In this document: positions 15,101-23,091 of the stretch, piece by piece
Position numbering within the stretch: position 1 is the stretch's first letter
Layout of the letters: each line of letters starts with the position of its first letter
Source: Kitasatospora phosalacinea
Lineage (GTDB): Bacteria; Actinomycetota; Actinomycetes; Streptomycetales; Streptomycetaceae
NCBI RefSeq assembly: GCF_030268885.1
Contig: NZ_BSSA01000010.1
Span: 62,001-126,000, forward strand
Direction of reading: 5' to 3'
DNA: 64,000 bases
Translations under genes and position numbers: made by a program
The notes under the pieces: model-generated
What the model was told of the DNA's origin: nothing
What the model saw: only the letters and a program-made list of their open reading frames with translations
Databases searched by the model: none

Positions 15101-17716
15101 GGCGCGCCGGTGGTAGCCGAGGGCGACGGCGGTGCCGCCGATGTGGAGCTCCCCGGGGGCGCCCGGCGGCACCGGGCGCAGCCGCTCGTCGAGCACGTAC
15201 AGCCGGGTGTTGTGGATCGGCAGGCCGATCGGCACAGTCTCCAGCGGCCCCGCGCACTCCCAGGCCGAGACGTCGACGGCGGCCTCGGTCGGCCCGTACA
15301 GGTTGGCCAGCGCCAGCCCGGGCAGCCGGGAGGTCAGCTCCCGGGCGGCGTCGGGCGGCAGCGCCTCGCCGCTGCACACCACCCGGCGCAGCGTGGTGCA
15401 GCGTTCGACGCCCTCCTCGGCGAGGAAGGCGGTGAGCATCGCGGGGACGAAGTGGGCGACGGTGACCCCGGCCGAGACGATCAGGTCGCGGAGGTAGCCG
15501 CTGTCCTTCTGCCCGCCCGGCCGGGCCAGCACGATCCGGGCCCCGGCGGTCAGCGGCCAGAAGAACTCCCAGACCGAGACGTCGAAGCCGGTCGGGGTCT
15601 TCTGCAGGACGGCGTCGTCGGGGCCCAGGCGGTAGGCGTCCTGCATCCACTGGACGCGGTTGGCGATCGCCCGGTGGGTGTTGGGCACGCCCTTGGGGCG
15701 GCCGGTGGAGCCGGAGGTGTAGATCAGGTACGCGGTGTCGTCCGGCTCCGGCCCCGCGGGCAGGGCGCGCGGTCGGGGCCACTCCGCGGGGTCGTCGAGC
15801 AGCAGCACCCGGGCGGTGCAGCCGACCGGGGTCGGCAGGCCCCGCTGGGTGAGCAGGACGGTGGCTCCGCTGTCCGCGAGCAGGAGGGCGCGGCGCTCGG
15901 CCGGGTGGTCCGGCTCGACCGGCGCGTAGGCGGCGCCGGAGCGCAGCACGCCGAGCAGCGCGGCGACGAGTTCCGGCGAGCGTTCGGCGCTCACCGCGAC
16001 CAGGCTGCCGGGGCCGACGCCCTCGGCGGCGAGCCGGGCCGCGATCCGCCCGGAGAGGGCGTCGAGTTCGCGGTAGGTGAGCGCGGGGCGCCCCTCGACG
16101 GCGACGGCCACGGCGTCCGGCGTCCGGGCGGTCTGCTCGGCGACCAGGGCGGTCAGGGTGGTGGCCGGGCGGTCGACCGCGGTGTCGTTGAACTGCTCGG
16201 TCTCGAAGGCGCGTTCGGCCGGGGTGAGGGTGTCGAGCACGGAGACGGGCGTGTCGGGACGGTCGGCGACGGTCCGCAGCAGCCGGTCGAAGTGCGCGGC
16301 CAGGGCCGCGACGTCCGGCTCGGCGAACAGGTCGGTGTTGTAGTTGAAGGAGCCCCGCAGGCCGTCCGGCCACTCCTGGAGGAACAGCTCGACGTCGAAC
16401 CGGGTGCCGCTGGCCCGCACGCCGAACGGCTCGACCTCGAAGGGGAGTTCCATCGCCGCGGAGCGCTGGGTGGCGTAGTTCTGGACGGCGAGCACGGCCT
16501 GGAAGACCGGCGGCCTGGAGGCGTCCCGGGCCACGTTGAGCTCGCTGACCAGGTGGGCGAACGGCAGCTCCTGGTGCGCGTACGCCTCCAGGCAGGTCTC
16601 GCGGGTGCGGCCGACCAGTTCGCCGAACGTCGGGTCGCCCTCCAGCCGGGCGGGCAGCGCGAGCACGTTCACGAACATGCCGACGAGCGGCTCCAGTTCG
16701 GGCTCCGGGCGGCCGGCGACCGGTGAGCCGACGGCGAAGTCGCGGCGGCCGCTGTAGCGGGCCAGCAGGAGCTGGAAGGCGGCGAGCAGCACCATGTGCG
16801 GCGTGGCGTCGTGCCGGTCGGCGAGGGCGGACAGCCGGTCGAGCAGCGGCCGGTCCACCGCGAAGCCGTAGCCCGCGCCCTCGAAGGTCTGGCGCGGGGG
16901 GCGGGGCCGGGAGAAGGCCAGCTGCAGCGGCTCGACGCCGGCGAGCTCGCGCCGCCAGTGGTCGAGCTCCGCCGCGAGCCGGTCACCGCTCAGCCGCTCG
17001 CGCTGCCACAGGGCGAAGTCGCCGTACTGCACCGGGAGTGCGGGCAGCGGGTCGGGCGCTCCGGCCGCCCGGGCGGCGTACCCGAGCAGGACCTCGCCGA
17101 GCAGGACCTCGCTCGACCAGCCGTCGCCGACGCTGTGGTGGACGACGACCAGCAGGACGTGGTCGTCCTCGGCCAGCCGGACCAGCAGCACCCGCAGCAG
17201 CGGACCGTCCTCCAGGTCGAAGGGGACGGCGGCGGCCTCGTCCACCAGGCGTTCGGCGGCGCGCTCGTCGGCGGCCCCGACCACGGGCACCGGCGTCGGG
17301 GCGGGCGGGTCGACGACCAGCAGCGGGCGCCCGTCCTCGGTCGCCGGGTAGCGGGAGCGCAGCGTCTCGTGCCGGGCCACGCAGGCGTCCACCGCGGCCC
17401 GCAGCAGGTCGGCGTCGAGCGGGCCGCGCAGCCGCCGGACCACCGGGATGTTGTACGCCGAGGTGCCGGGGGCGAACTGCTCCATGAACCACAGGCGTTC
17501 CTGGGCGAAGGAGAGCGGCACGGGCGTCCCGGGGGCCCGCCGGGGCACCGCGGTCGTCCGGGGCCGGTTGCGGGCGGCCAGCCGGCGGCGCAGCAGCTCC
17601 CGCTTGGGGTCGGAGAGGGCCGCTCCCGCGGACGGGGGCGCGGGAGCCGGGGGCGGGGGAGCCGGGGACGGCTCGGCCGGGGCGGTTCTGTCGGTGGTTC
17701 TGTCGGCGGTGCTCAT
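12110..17716 (-). CDS. NRPS C-A(Ser)-PCP-TE fused to an EntS-like MFS exporter
   Basis: 1868 aa, continuous in one frame. Order: a Pro/Ala-rich leader (1-45); condensation domain with HHSVGDG (His193-Gly199); adenylation domain with YTSGSTGRPKG and YGPTEAA; PCP with LGGHS (Ser1057); type-II-like thioesterase (about 1105-1345); an acidic linker; then, from about Met1422, a 12-helix major facilitator of the EntS/MFS_3 type ending in a basic cytoplasmic tail. The specificity code reads D-V-W-H-V-S-L-V-D-K, nearly identical to the serine code DVWHLSLIDK. The thioesterase nucleophile motif is GHCAVG, so Cys1196 stands where Ser is usual. ATG 17716 overlaps the upstream stop (ATGA). The exporter fusion suggests coupling of release to efflux; this is inferred. 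Confidence 0.92.
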   Translation of the reverse strand: MSTADRTTDRTAPAEPSPAPPPPAPAPPSAGAALSDPKRELLRRRLAARNRPRTTAVPRRAPGTPVPLSFAQERLWFMEQFAPGTSAYNIPVVRRLRGPLDADLLRAAVDACVARHETLRSRYPATEDGRPLLVVDPPAPTPVPVVGAADERAAERLVDEAAAVPFDLEDGPLLRVLLVRLAEDDHVLLVVVHHSVGDGWSSEVLLGEVLLGYAARAAGAPDPLPALPVQYGDFALWQRERLSGDRLAAELDHWRRELAGVEPLQLAFSRPRPPRQTFEGAGYGFAVDRPLLDRLSALADRHDATPHMVLLAAFQLLLARYSGRRDFAVGSPVAGRPEPELEPLVGMFVNVLALPARLEGDPTFGELVGRTRETCLEAYAHQELPFAHLVSELNVARDASRPPVFQAVLAVQNYATQRSAAMELPFEVEPFGVRASGTRFDVELFLQEWPDGLRGSFNYNTDLFAEPDVAALAAHFDRLLRTVADRPDTPVSVLDTLTPAERAFETEQFNDTAVDRPATTLTALVAEQTARTPDAVAVAVEGRPALTYRELDALSGRIAARLAAEGVGPGSLVAVSAERSPELVAALLGVLRSGAAYAPVEPDHPAERRALLLADSGATVLLTQRGLPTPVGCTARVLLLDDPAEWPRPRALPAGPEPDDTAYLIYTSGSTGRPKGVPNTHRAIANRVQWMQDAYRLGPDDAVLQKTPTGFDVSVWEFFWPLTAGARIVLARPGGQKDSGYLRDLIVSAGVTVAHFVPAMLTAFLAEEGVERCTTLRRVVCSGEALPPDAARELTSRLPGLALANLYGPTEAAVDVSAWECAGPLETVPIGLPIHNTRLYVLDERLRPVPPGAPGELHIGGTAVALGYHRRAGLTAARFVPDPWGPPGSRLYRTGDLARRRADGTLEHLGRIDQQVKLRGMRIEPGETEAALRAQPGVADAAVVLREDRPGDQRLVGYLVVAAGAEEPDHAALRTALRRSLPEHQVPTAFTAVPALPLTPNGKLDRRALPVPPVRRPAGAAEPATPAERVLAEIWAEVLDLPSVGADEDFFDLGGHSLLATQVVARARRRLTGAGARPISVMDLFTHRTVRELAAVADRSDGERAPRGLLHRLTPAVPADRRRLTLVCVPYGGGSAVVYQPVADALPADTELWAVAVPGHDLGVTEEHLAFDELAARIAAEVSERVEGPLVVYGHCAVGTALAVCVARLLEASGRELEGVYAGAQFPFARPRSRVLSALGRLAALEPLVGDRTYANWLTGMGVDTSELDEEQVRFVVGNMRRDTRAAEEWFTRAIAEVADGAPRLRAPLVSLVGDRDPAADFYRERYREWLLLAERSAVAVLDEGGHFFITYRAAEVAAAVTSVHRAVADGTTAALPAPGPESSWWFHAETGPATAASTEGGVGGAAPADDGPADDGPQPSMRRFLLVAGGQLVSITGSALTEFALPIWILVQTGSMARYALYAVVAMLPGILVGPLAGAVVDRLDRRAVMLGGDLTAAATQAALLGLLLTGRLQSWEVYALLGVLSVALTFQRLAYASAVPQLVPKQYLGHANGIVQLAFGAAQFVVPLGAVALLAAVGLRGVLVIDVVSYALAVGVLLAVRFPRTLPWTRRESLVAEIRNGFAHTWRHRGFRAMLLWFAGLNLFLSPLFLLTTPLVLAFGDLAAAARVAVAGGAGALLGGVAMGFWGGPRRHRLRGMLALAGGLAAAGAVTGLRPNLWVVAAGAFGMSFALSLVNGVYATIVQTKVAQRFHGRVFALNTLVAWSTLPLGHGVVAPLGSALLGPLMEPGGALAPVFGPVVGTGPGRGIALMYVLFGLAMMALVALGLRLPALARFDRDVPDAEPDDLVGLRERARAAAARRTEGSAG

Positions 17717-20700
17717 GAGGTCGGGCGGGCCCCTTCCAGGGCGTCCTGGGCGGCCAGGAGTTCTTCGGCGGCGTCGTCGGACAGGGTGTCGATCTCGGCG
17801 GCGAGCGCGGCCTCGACGGCCTCGGCGAAGGCCGCCACGGTGCGGTGGGTGAACAGCGTCCGGAGCGGGACGGCGAGGTCGACCGCGGCCCGCAGCCGGG
17901 CGATCACCCGGGTGGCGAGCAGGGAGTGGCCGCCGAGGTCGAAGAAGTCGTCGTGGGCGCCGACCCGGTCGACGCCGAGCACCTCCTGCCAGACCTCGGC
18001 GACCAGCTCCTCGGCCTCCGTGCGCGGCGGCACGTGCGCCGCCGACGGCCCGCCGCCCGGGGACGGGGCGGGCAGCGCCCGGCGGTCCAGCTTCCCGTTG
18101 GGGGTGAGCGGCAGCGCGTCGAGCACGACGAACGCGTGCGGGACGGCGTGCGGCGGCAGGACGGCGGCGAGGGCGGCGCGCAGTGCGTCCGGGGCGGGCG
18201 GCGGGCCGCCCGGCCGCGGGACGGTGTAGGCGGTGAGGACCTCGCCGTGCGCGGCGACGGCGGCGTGCGCGACGCCGGGGCACCCGAGGAGGGCCGCCTC
18301 GACCTCGCCGGGCTCGATCCGGTAGCCGCGCACCTTCAGCTGGTCGTCGATGCGCCCGAGGAACTCCAAGGCGCCGTCGGCGCGGTACCGCACCAGGTCG
18401 CCGGTGCGGTAGCGGCGGGCGCCCGGCGGGCCGTCGGGGTCGGGCACGAAGGACCGTGCGGTGGCTCCGGGACGGCCGAGGTAACCGTGCGTCACCCCGG
18501 CCCCGCCGAGCACCAGTTCGCCCGGCGTGCCGGGCGGCACCGGGTTGCCGTACCGGTCCAGGACGGCCGCGGTGGTCGCGCCGATCGGCCGGCCGATCGG
18601 CGGGCGCGCCCGCCCGTCGGACGCGCCGAGCTCCCAGGTGGTCGCGATGACCGTCGCCTCGGTGGGCCCGTAGGAGTTGACCACCCGCACCCGGTCCCCG
18701 AACCGGGCGCGCCAGGCGGCGACCGCGTCGGGGCGGACCTGGTCGGCGCCCAGGACCAGCAGCCGCAGCCGCTCCGGCCACGGCGTCTCGTCCAGGTCGG
18801 CGACCAGGTGGTGCCAGTAGGAGGTCGGCAGGTCCAGGACGGTGACCCCGGCGGCGTACGGCTCGGCCAACTGGTCCGGGAGCGCGGCGCCGGGCCGGGC
18901 CGTCACCAGCACGGCCCCGGCGGCGAGCGCGGGGAAGAGCTCCTCGGCGCTGGTGTCGAAGGCGAGCGTGGCGTACTGCAGGACGCGGTCGTCCTCGCCG
19001 ATCCCGTAGCCGTCGACCATCCAGGCGACGCGGGCGGCCAGCGCCCGGTGCGGCACGAGCACGCCCTTCGGCCGGCCGGTCGACCCGGAGGTGTAGATCA
19101 GGTACGCCGGGTCGTCGGGCAGCGGGCCGGGCAGCGGTCCGGACGGCTCCCGGGCGGCCGGGCCGTCCGCGGCGGCGGACAGCACCGGTACCCGCACGTC
19201 CACCCCGTCCGGTGCGCGGCCGTCCGCGGTGAGCAGCAGGACGGCCCCGCTGTCGGCCAGTGCGAAGGCCAGCCGGGCGGCCGGGTAGGCGGGGTCGAGC
19301 GGCAGGTAGCCGGCGCCGAGGCGCCAGACGGCCAGCATGGCGACCACGGCCTCCGGGCCGCGCGGCAGGCAGAGCGCCACGAGGTCCCCGCGGCCGACGC
19401 CGTGCGCGGCGAGCCGCGCCGCCAGCGCCCGGGACGCCGCGGACAGCGCGCCGCGGGTGAGCGCCCCGTCCGGGCCGACGACCGCGGTGGCCCCGGGGCG
19501 GGCCGCCGCCGCCCGGTCGATGGCGGGCAGCACGCAGGAGGCCGGGGGCAGCTCCGGGCCGCGGCCCGCGGCGGCGAGCCGGGCGAGGTCGTCGGCGTCC
19601 AGCAGGGGCAGGCGGTGCACGGGCGTGTCCGGGTGGGCCAGCGCGCCGCGCAGCAGGGTCTCGAACCGGCGGACGGTCGCGGCGGCCGTGTCGCCGCTCA
19701 GCAGGTCGCAGCGGTAGCCCAGGACGGCGTGCAGGTCGTCCCCGTGGGCGCGGACGTCCAGGCCGAGTTCGGACGTGACGGCGCGGTGCCCGCCGTCGAC
19801 CTCGGTGCAGGTGAGGTCGGCGAAGGGCTGGGGGCCGAGCGTGCCGCCGTCCTGGGTGTGCACGGTGAGCAGGGTCTGGAAGACGGGGGTGCGCCCGGTG
19901 TCCCGGGCCGGCCGGAGGTCCTCGGCCAACTGCTCGAAGGGGACCCGCCGGTGGGTCAGGGCGCCCGTCCACTCGGAGCGGGTGCGGCGCAGGGCCTCGC
20001 CGAAGGTCGGCGCGGTCGAGAAGTCGGCCCGGAGCACCAGGGCGGACGAGAAGTAGCCGATGGCGTCCTCGCTGCCGAGGGTGTCGCGCGCGGCGGTCGG
20101 CACCCCGACGCAGAAGTCGTCCTGGCCGGTGATCCGGTGCAGCAGGCTCAGGTAGGCGGTGGCCAGCACCATGAACGGGGTGACGCGGTGGGCGCGGGCG
20201 AAGGCCGCGAGTTCCGGGCCGAGGCCGTGGAGCACCTGCGTGCGGTAGCCGCCGGAGCTCCCGGCGCCCTCGGTCCGGGGCGCGTCCAGCGGGAGTTCCA
20301 GGGCGGGCGCCCCGGCCAGCCGGTCGCGCCAGAACTCCCTGGCCCGGGCCGCCTCGGGCCCGTCGAGCCAGGCGCGTTCGGCGGCCGTCAGTGCCCGGTA
20401 GGACGCCGGGGCGGGGAGGTCGGGCCGGGCCTCGCCCCGTGCGGTCGCGTAGTGGTGGGCGAGTTCGGAGCGCAGCAGGCCGAGCGACCAGCCGTCGGCG
20501 ACGACGTGGTGCAGCACGAGGCACAGCAGGTGCTCCTGCTCGCCCGTCCGCAGCAGGTCGGCCCGCAGCAGCGGACCGGCGGCCAGGTCGAAGCCGCGGT
20601 TGGTGAGCGCCGCGAGGGCCGCGGCCCGTTCGCCCTCGTCGCAGGCCCGCAGGTCGACCGTGCCCAGCCGCACCGGCGCGGGCGCGTCGACGACCACCCG

Positions 20701-20973
20701 CGGCCGGCCGTCCACCGCGGGGAACCGGCTGCGGAGCGCCTCGTGCCGGGCGGCCACCGCGTCCAGGGCCGCCGAGAGGGCGGCGACGTCGAGCCGCCCG
20801 GTCAGCCGGAGGACCAGCGGGATGTTGTAGGCGGCCGTGCCGGGCTCCAACTGGTCGAGGAACCACAGCCGTTCCTGCCCCACGGACAGGTGGTCCGCGG
20901 CGTCGTGCGGGACACCGGCGGTGCCGTCAGCTGTGATCGTCAAGTCGACTCCGGTCCGGTGTTCGGTGCGCAT
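17713..20973 (-). CDS. NRPS module C-A-PCP, first module of the operon
   Basis: About 1086 aa. The condensation domain opens HLSVGQERLWFLDQ and has HHVVADG. The adenylation domain has YTSGSTGRPKG and YGPTEAT. The PCP has LGGHS (Ser1017 counted from 20973), and a 50-residue acidic Ala/Glu tail may be a docking element. Specificity residues read D-T-E-D-V-G-S-V-I-K. Two acidic residues in the pocket (Glu, Asp) suggest a cationic amino acid such as Lys, Orn or Arg. An N-terminal C domain in the first module implies that it condenses an acyl or trans-loaded starter. Start uncertain: ATG 20973 has no ribosome site, whereas TTG 20943 has GGAG 5 nt upstream; ATG 21042 is also possible. Confidence 0.88.
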   Translation of the reverse strand: MRTEHRTGVDLTITADGTAGVPHDAADHLSVGQERLWFLDQLEPGTAAYNIPLVLRLTGRLDVAALSAALDAVAARHEALRSRFPAVDGRPRVVVDAPAPVRLGTVDLRACDEGERAAALAALTNRGFDLAAGPLLRADLLRTGEQEHLLCLVLHHVVADGWSLGLLRSELAHHYATARGEARPDLPAPASYRALTAAERAWLDGPEAARAREFWRDRLAGAPALELPLDAPRTEGAGSSGGYRTQVLHGLGPELAAFARAHRVTPFMVLATAYLSLLHRITGQDDFCVGVPTAARDTLGSEDAIGYFSSALVLRADFSTAPTFGEALRRTRSEWTGALTHRRVPFEQLAEDLRPARDTGRTPVFQTLLTVHTQDGGTLGPQPFADLTCTEVDGGHRAVTSELGLDVRAHGDDLHAVLGYRCDLLSGDTAAATVRRFETLLRGALAHPDTPVHRLPLLDADDLARLAAAGRGPELPPASCVLPAIDRAAAARPGATAVVGPDGALTRGALSAASRALAARLAAHGVGRGDLVALCLPRGPEAVVAMLAVWRLGAGYLPLDPAYPAARLAFALADSGAVLLLTADGRAPDGVDVRVPVLSAAADGPAAREPSGPLPGPLPDDPAYLIYTSGSTGRPKGVLVPHRALAARVAWMVDGYGIGEDDRVLQYATLAFDTSAEELFPALAAGAVLVTARPGAALPDQLAEPYAAGVTVLDLPTSYWHHLVADLDETPWPERLRLLVLGADQVRPDAVAAWRARFGDRVRVVNSYGPTEATVIATTWELGASDGRARPPIGRPIGATTAAVLDRYGNPVPPGTPGELVLGGAGVTHGYLGRPGATARSFVPDPDGPPGARRYRTGDLVRYRADGALEFLGRIDDQLKVRGYRIEPGEVEAALLGCPGVAHAAVAAHGEVLTAYTVPRPGGPPPAPDALRAALAAVLPPHAVPHAFVVLDALPLTPNGKLDRRALPAPSPGGGPSAAHVPPRTEAEELVAEVWQEVLGVDRVGAHDDFFDLGGHSLLATRVIARLRAAVDLAVPLRTLFTHRTVAAFAEAVEAALAAEIDTLSDDAAEELLAAQDALEGARPTS

Positions 20974-21089
20974 CGCCGCCGCGCGGCGGGCAGCGGGACC
21001 GTCGGGCCGCGCGGGCGGGAGACGGAACGCGCCAGACAGCATGATCTGTGAGGTCAGGGCGCTCTCGTGGGGCTGCCGTGACGGCTCAG

Positions 21090-21119
21090 ATGCTAGGGAA
21101 GCGCGGACCACGCGGTCAA
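21090..21119 (-). promoter_or_regulatory. Probable promoter of the NRPS operon
   Basis: On the minus strand TTGACC (21119-21114) is followed after 18 nt by TAGCAT (21095-21090). This is a good match to the streptomycete housekeeping sigma consensus. Transcription would begin near 21083, about 110 nt before ATG 20973, and would read all eight minus-strand biosynthetic genes. The -35 box directly abuts and partly overlaps the dre-like operator. Confidence 0.65.
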
Positions 21120-21133
21120 TGGTCTAAACCATC
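21118..21133. promoter_or_regulatory. DasR-type dre operator
   Basis: AATGGTCTAAACCATC contains TGGTCTAAACCA, which matches 11 of 12 positions of the palindromic core TGGTCTAGACCA bound by the GntR/HutC regulator DasR. DasR links N-acetylglucosamine supply to development and secondary metabolism. The site sits at the -35 edge of the NRPS promoter, a position fit for repression, and 100 bp upstream of the divergent RiPP promoter. A related HutC-family protein could equally use it. No dasR gene is in the window. Confidence 0.65.
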
Positions 21134-21236
21134 CCGGGATTTGGAGGAGTTGTGATCGTCGCGCGGCCCGTCCGATCGCCCGGTGGCGCGGGTCGCCCGG
21201 GCGGTCGCGGAAAGTAGCGTCACCGCTCCGCTCCGT

Positions 21237-21265
21237 TTGCAGGGGGCTCCGGGCGCGCCTACCGT
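21237..21265 (+). promoter_or_regulatory. Probable promoter of the RiPP-type operon
   Basis: TTGCAG (21237-21242), a 17-nt spacer and TACCGT (21260-21265) form a plausible sigma-70-type promoter. It would start transcription near 21272, about 75 nt before the precursor start. It is divergent from the NRPS promoter, with the dre-like site between the two. Confidence 0.5.
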
Positions 21266-21345
21266 CGGATCGTCGACCGCGAGGTCGGCGCAGCAGGAAT
21301 GTCCCACGAGGACAATTCGTATGCGCATGAAGAGAGGGGAATTCC

Positions 21346-21657
21346 GTGCCCCGAGACAACCCTGACTACCGGAAGAGGTCGGCCCAGGAGCCGGGCAAGT
21401 CGGCAACCGCCGACGTCCGGGCTCGCAAGTCCCCCGGGACCGGCACCGTCCAGCTCATCGTGATCAGCCCCGAGAACATCGACACCCTCATGGAGAAGGC
21501 GCAAGCCTTCACCGAAGGCGCCGCACAGCGTTCCGGGCCGCACGTCCGCGACTTCGGGGACGAAGAGATGACGACCGAGGATCCCGAAGGGGACGCGGCC
21601 GCTCTGGGGCCGTTGAACGGCAACTGCAAGAGCTGCCCGGTCAACGGGATCTGCTGA
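21346..21657 (+). CDS. Candidate RiPP precursor peptide with C-terminal Cys-rich core
   Basis: 103 aa. GTG 21346 has GAGAGGGGA 5 nt upstream. The first 35 residues are basic and polar, then VQLIVISPENIDTLMEKAQ could form a strand and helix recognised by a maturase, followed by an acidic linker. The end is GNCKSCPVNGIC, with Cys94, Cys97 and Cys103; these are the only cysteines, and the last residue of the protein is Cys. It has no signal peptide. A radical SAM/SPASM gene follows 66 nt later and a flavin-dependent decarboxylase after that. Size, Cys placement and neighbours make it a strong precursor candidate. The core boundary and modification are inferred; I do not recognise the family. Confidence 0.72.
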   Translation: MPRDNPDYRKRSAQEPGKSATADVRARKSPGTGTVQLIVISPENIDTLMEKAQAFTEGAAQRSGPHVRDFGDEEMTTEDPEGDAAALGPLNGNCKSCPVNGIC

Positions 21658-21723
21658 CCGCACGGCGCACGCCCGGCCTGTTCGCGCAGCCCCGGCGCAG
21701 AGACACACGAGAAAGGCACCGAG

Positions 21724-23091
21724 ATGGTGGATGGACCTGATTCCGGCGTGCGCCGATCCCGATACACCGTCATCGTCGAGGACGGTGACGAGACCTACCT
21801 GATCTACAACACGCTGAGTGCGGCGTTCCTGAAGGTTCCGGGCAGCGCCGTCCGGTTCCTGCTGGACGACCCCGACTGGAGCCGTCCCTCCGACGATCTC
21901 TCGCCGTTCCAGCGTTACCTCCACGGGCTCGGGGTCCTCGTGGACTCCGAGCTGGACGAAGGAGAGGCCTCGCGCGGGCTGCTCCGGGACCACCACGCGC
22001 GCCAGGACCGGATGGAGCTGTTCCTGCTGCCCCACGAGAACTGCAACTTCCGCTGCACCTACTGCTACGAGGCCTTCGCCCGCAACAAGATGGAGCCCTG
22101 GGTGGTGGAGGCGGCCAAGCAGTTCGTGCTGAAGCGGTCGGGAACCCTGCGGTCGTTGCAGACGTCCTGGTTCGGTGGCGAGCCGCTGCTGGGGTACGAC
22201 GTCATCAGTGAACTGTCCGCGTTCTTCGTCGAAGTGTGCCGACAGGCCGGTGTCGACTACCAGTCGGGGATCACCACCAACGGCTACCTGCTGGACGAGG
22301 ACAAGGCGCGGCACCTGGTCCGGGAGTGCGGGGTGCGACAGTTCCAGATCACCCTGGACGGGCCGTGCGAGCAGCACGACCGGCGGCGCCACCTCATGGG
22401 CGGCGGGGGAACCTACGAGCGCATCTACCGCAACCTCCGGTCCCTCAAAGGGGTGGAGGGTTCCTTCAACGTGTTGATCCGGGTGAACTTCGACCACGAG
22501 GTCGGCGGCGCCATGGACGACTTCCTGAGCCGTCTGCGCGACGACTTCACGGACGACCCCCGGTTCCTCGTCCACTTCTTCCCCATCGCCAACCTGGGCG
22601 GCGACACGAGCGACGAGATCAACGACCTCCCCCTGTGCGACGCCAACGCGACACGCGTGCTCGAGTACCAGCTCCTCGAGAAGGCCGTCGACCACGGGTT
22701 CCGGACGTTGACCCGCGACCAGCTGGGGCCGTTGTCGTCGACCTGCTACGCGTCCGACCCGAGGAACATCATCATCGGTGCCGACGGAACCCTCTACAAG
22801 TGCACCGTCGCCTTCGACGACCCCCGCAACCACGTCGGTGTCATCCAGCCCGACGGTTCGCTGCAGCTCGACCAGGCCAGGTTCGACCTCTGGACCGAGC
22901 ACGCCGGTGCGAGCGACCCGCACTGCCGGTCCTGCACGCTGAATCCGACCTGCCAGGGCATGGCCTGCCCGCTGCACCGGATGAACACCGAGAACCGCGC
23001 CTGCGTGCCCATGAGGTCGGACCTGCCCCGCACGATCCGGCTGCTCGCCCGGGAGCTGTCGAAGGAGGCCGAGCGGTGTCAGAGTCGGTAG
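21724..23091 (+). CDS. Radical SAM/SPASM peptide maturase
   Basis: 455 aa. Residues 1-95 resemble the short N-terminal recognition region of SPASM maturases (YLIYNTLSAAFLKV). The radical SAM core follows: CNFRCTYC binds the SAM [4Fe-4S] cluster (Cys107, Cys111, Cys114), then WFGGEPLL, ITTNG and FQITLDG. The C-terminal SPASM domain has seven cysteines (341, 360, 401, 404, 410, 415, 427), enough for two auxiliary clusters. Such enzymes install thioether or C-C crosslinks in ribosomal peptides, commonly at Cys. ATG 21724 has GAAAGG upstream. The end overlaps the decarboxylase start by 16 nt. The natural substrate is presumably the peptide encoded just upstream. Confidence 0.93.
   Translation: MVDGPDSGVRRSRYTVIVEDGDETYLIYNTLSAAFLKVPGSAVRFLLDDPDWSRPSDDLSPFQRYLHGLGVLVDSELDEGEASRGLLRDHHARQDRMELFLLPHENCNFRCTYCYEAFARNKMEPWVVEAAKQFVLKRSGTLRSLQTSWFGGEPLLGYDVISELSAFFVEVCRQAGVDYQSGITTNGYLLDEDKARHLVRECGVRQFQITLDGPCEQHDRRRHLMGGGGTYERIYRNLRSLKGVEGSFNVLIRVNFDHEVGGAMDDFLSRLRDDFTDDPRFLVHFFPIANLGGDTSDEINDLPLCDANATRVLEYQLLEKAVDHGFRTLTRDQLGPLSSTCYASDPRNIIIGADGTLYKCTVAFDDPRNHVGVIQPDGSLQLDQARFDLWTEHAGASDPHCRSCTLNPTCQGMACPLHRMNTENRACVPMRSDLPRTIRLLARELSKEAERCQSR

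Noticed and set aside
10572..16373. A 1933-aa open frame on the minus strand
   Set aside because: Only the last 513 codons (from GTG 12113) encode a recognisable ligase; the rest is the wrong frame of the NRPS-MFS gene.
12110..20866. A single 2918-aa open frame on the minus strand
   Set aside because: The first third overlaps the first NRPS gene in another frame and reads as Arg/Pro-rich noise. The true gene starts at ATG 17716, which overlaps the previous stop.
3649..21111. Siderophore cluster assignment
   Set aside because: The EntS-like pump and Ser module are suggestive, but no catechol or hydroxamate genes, iron box or uptake genes are visible.
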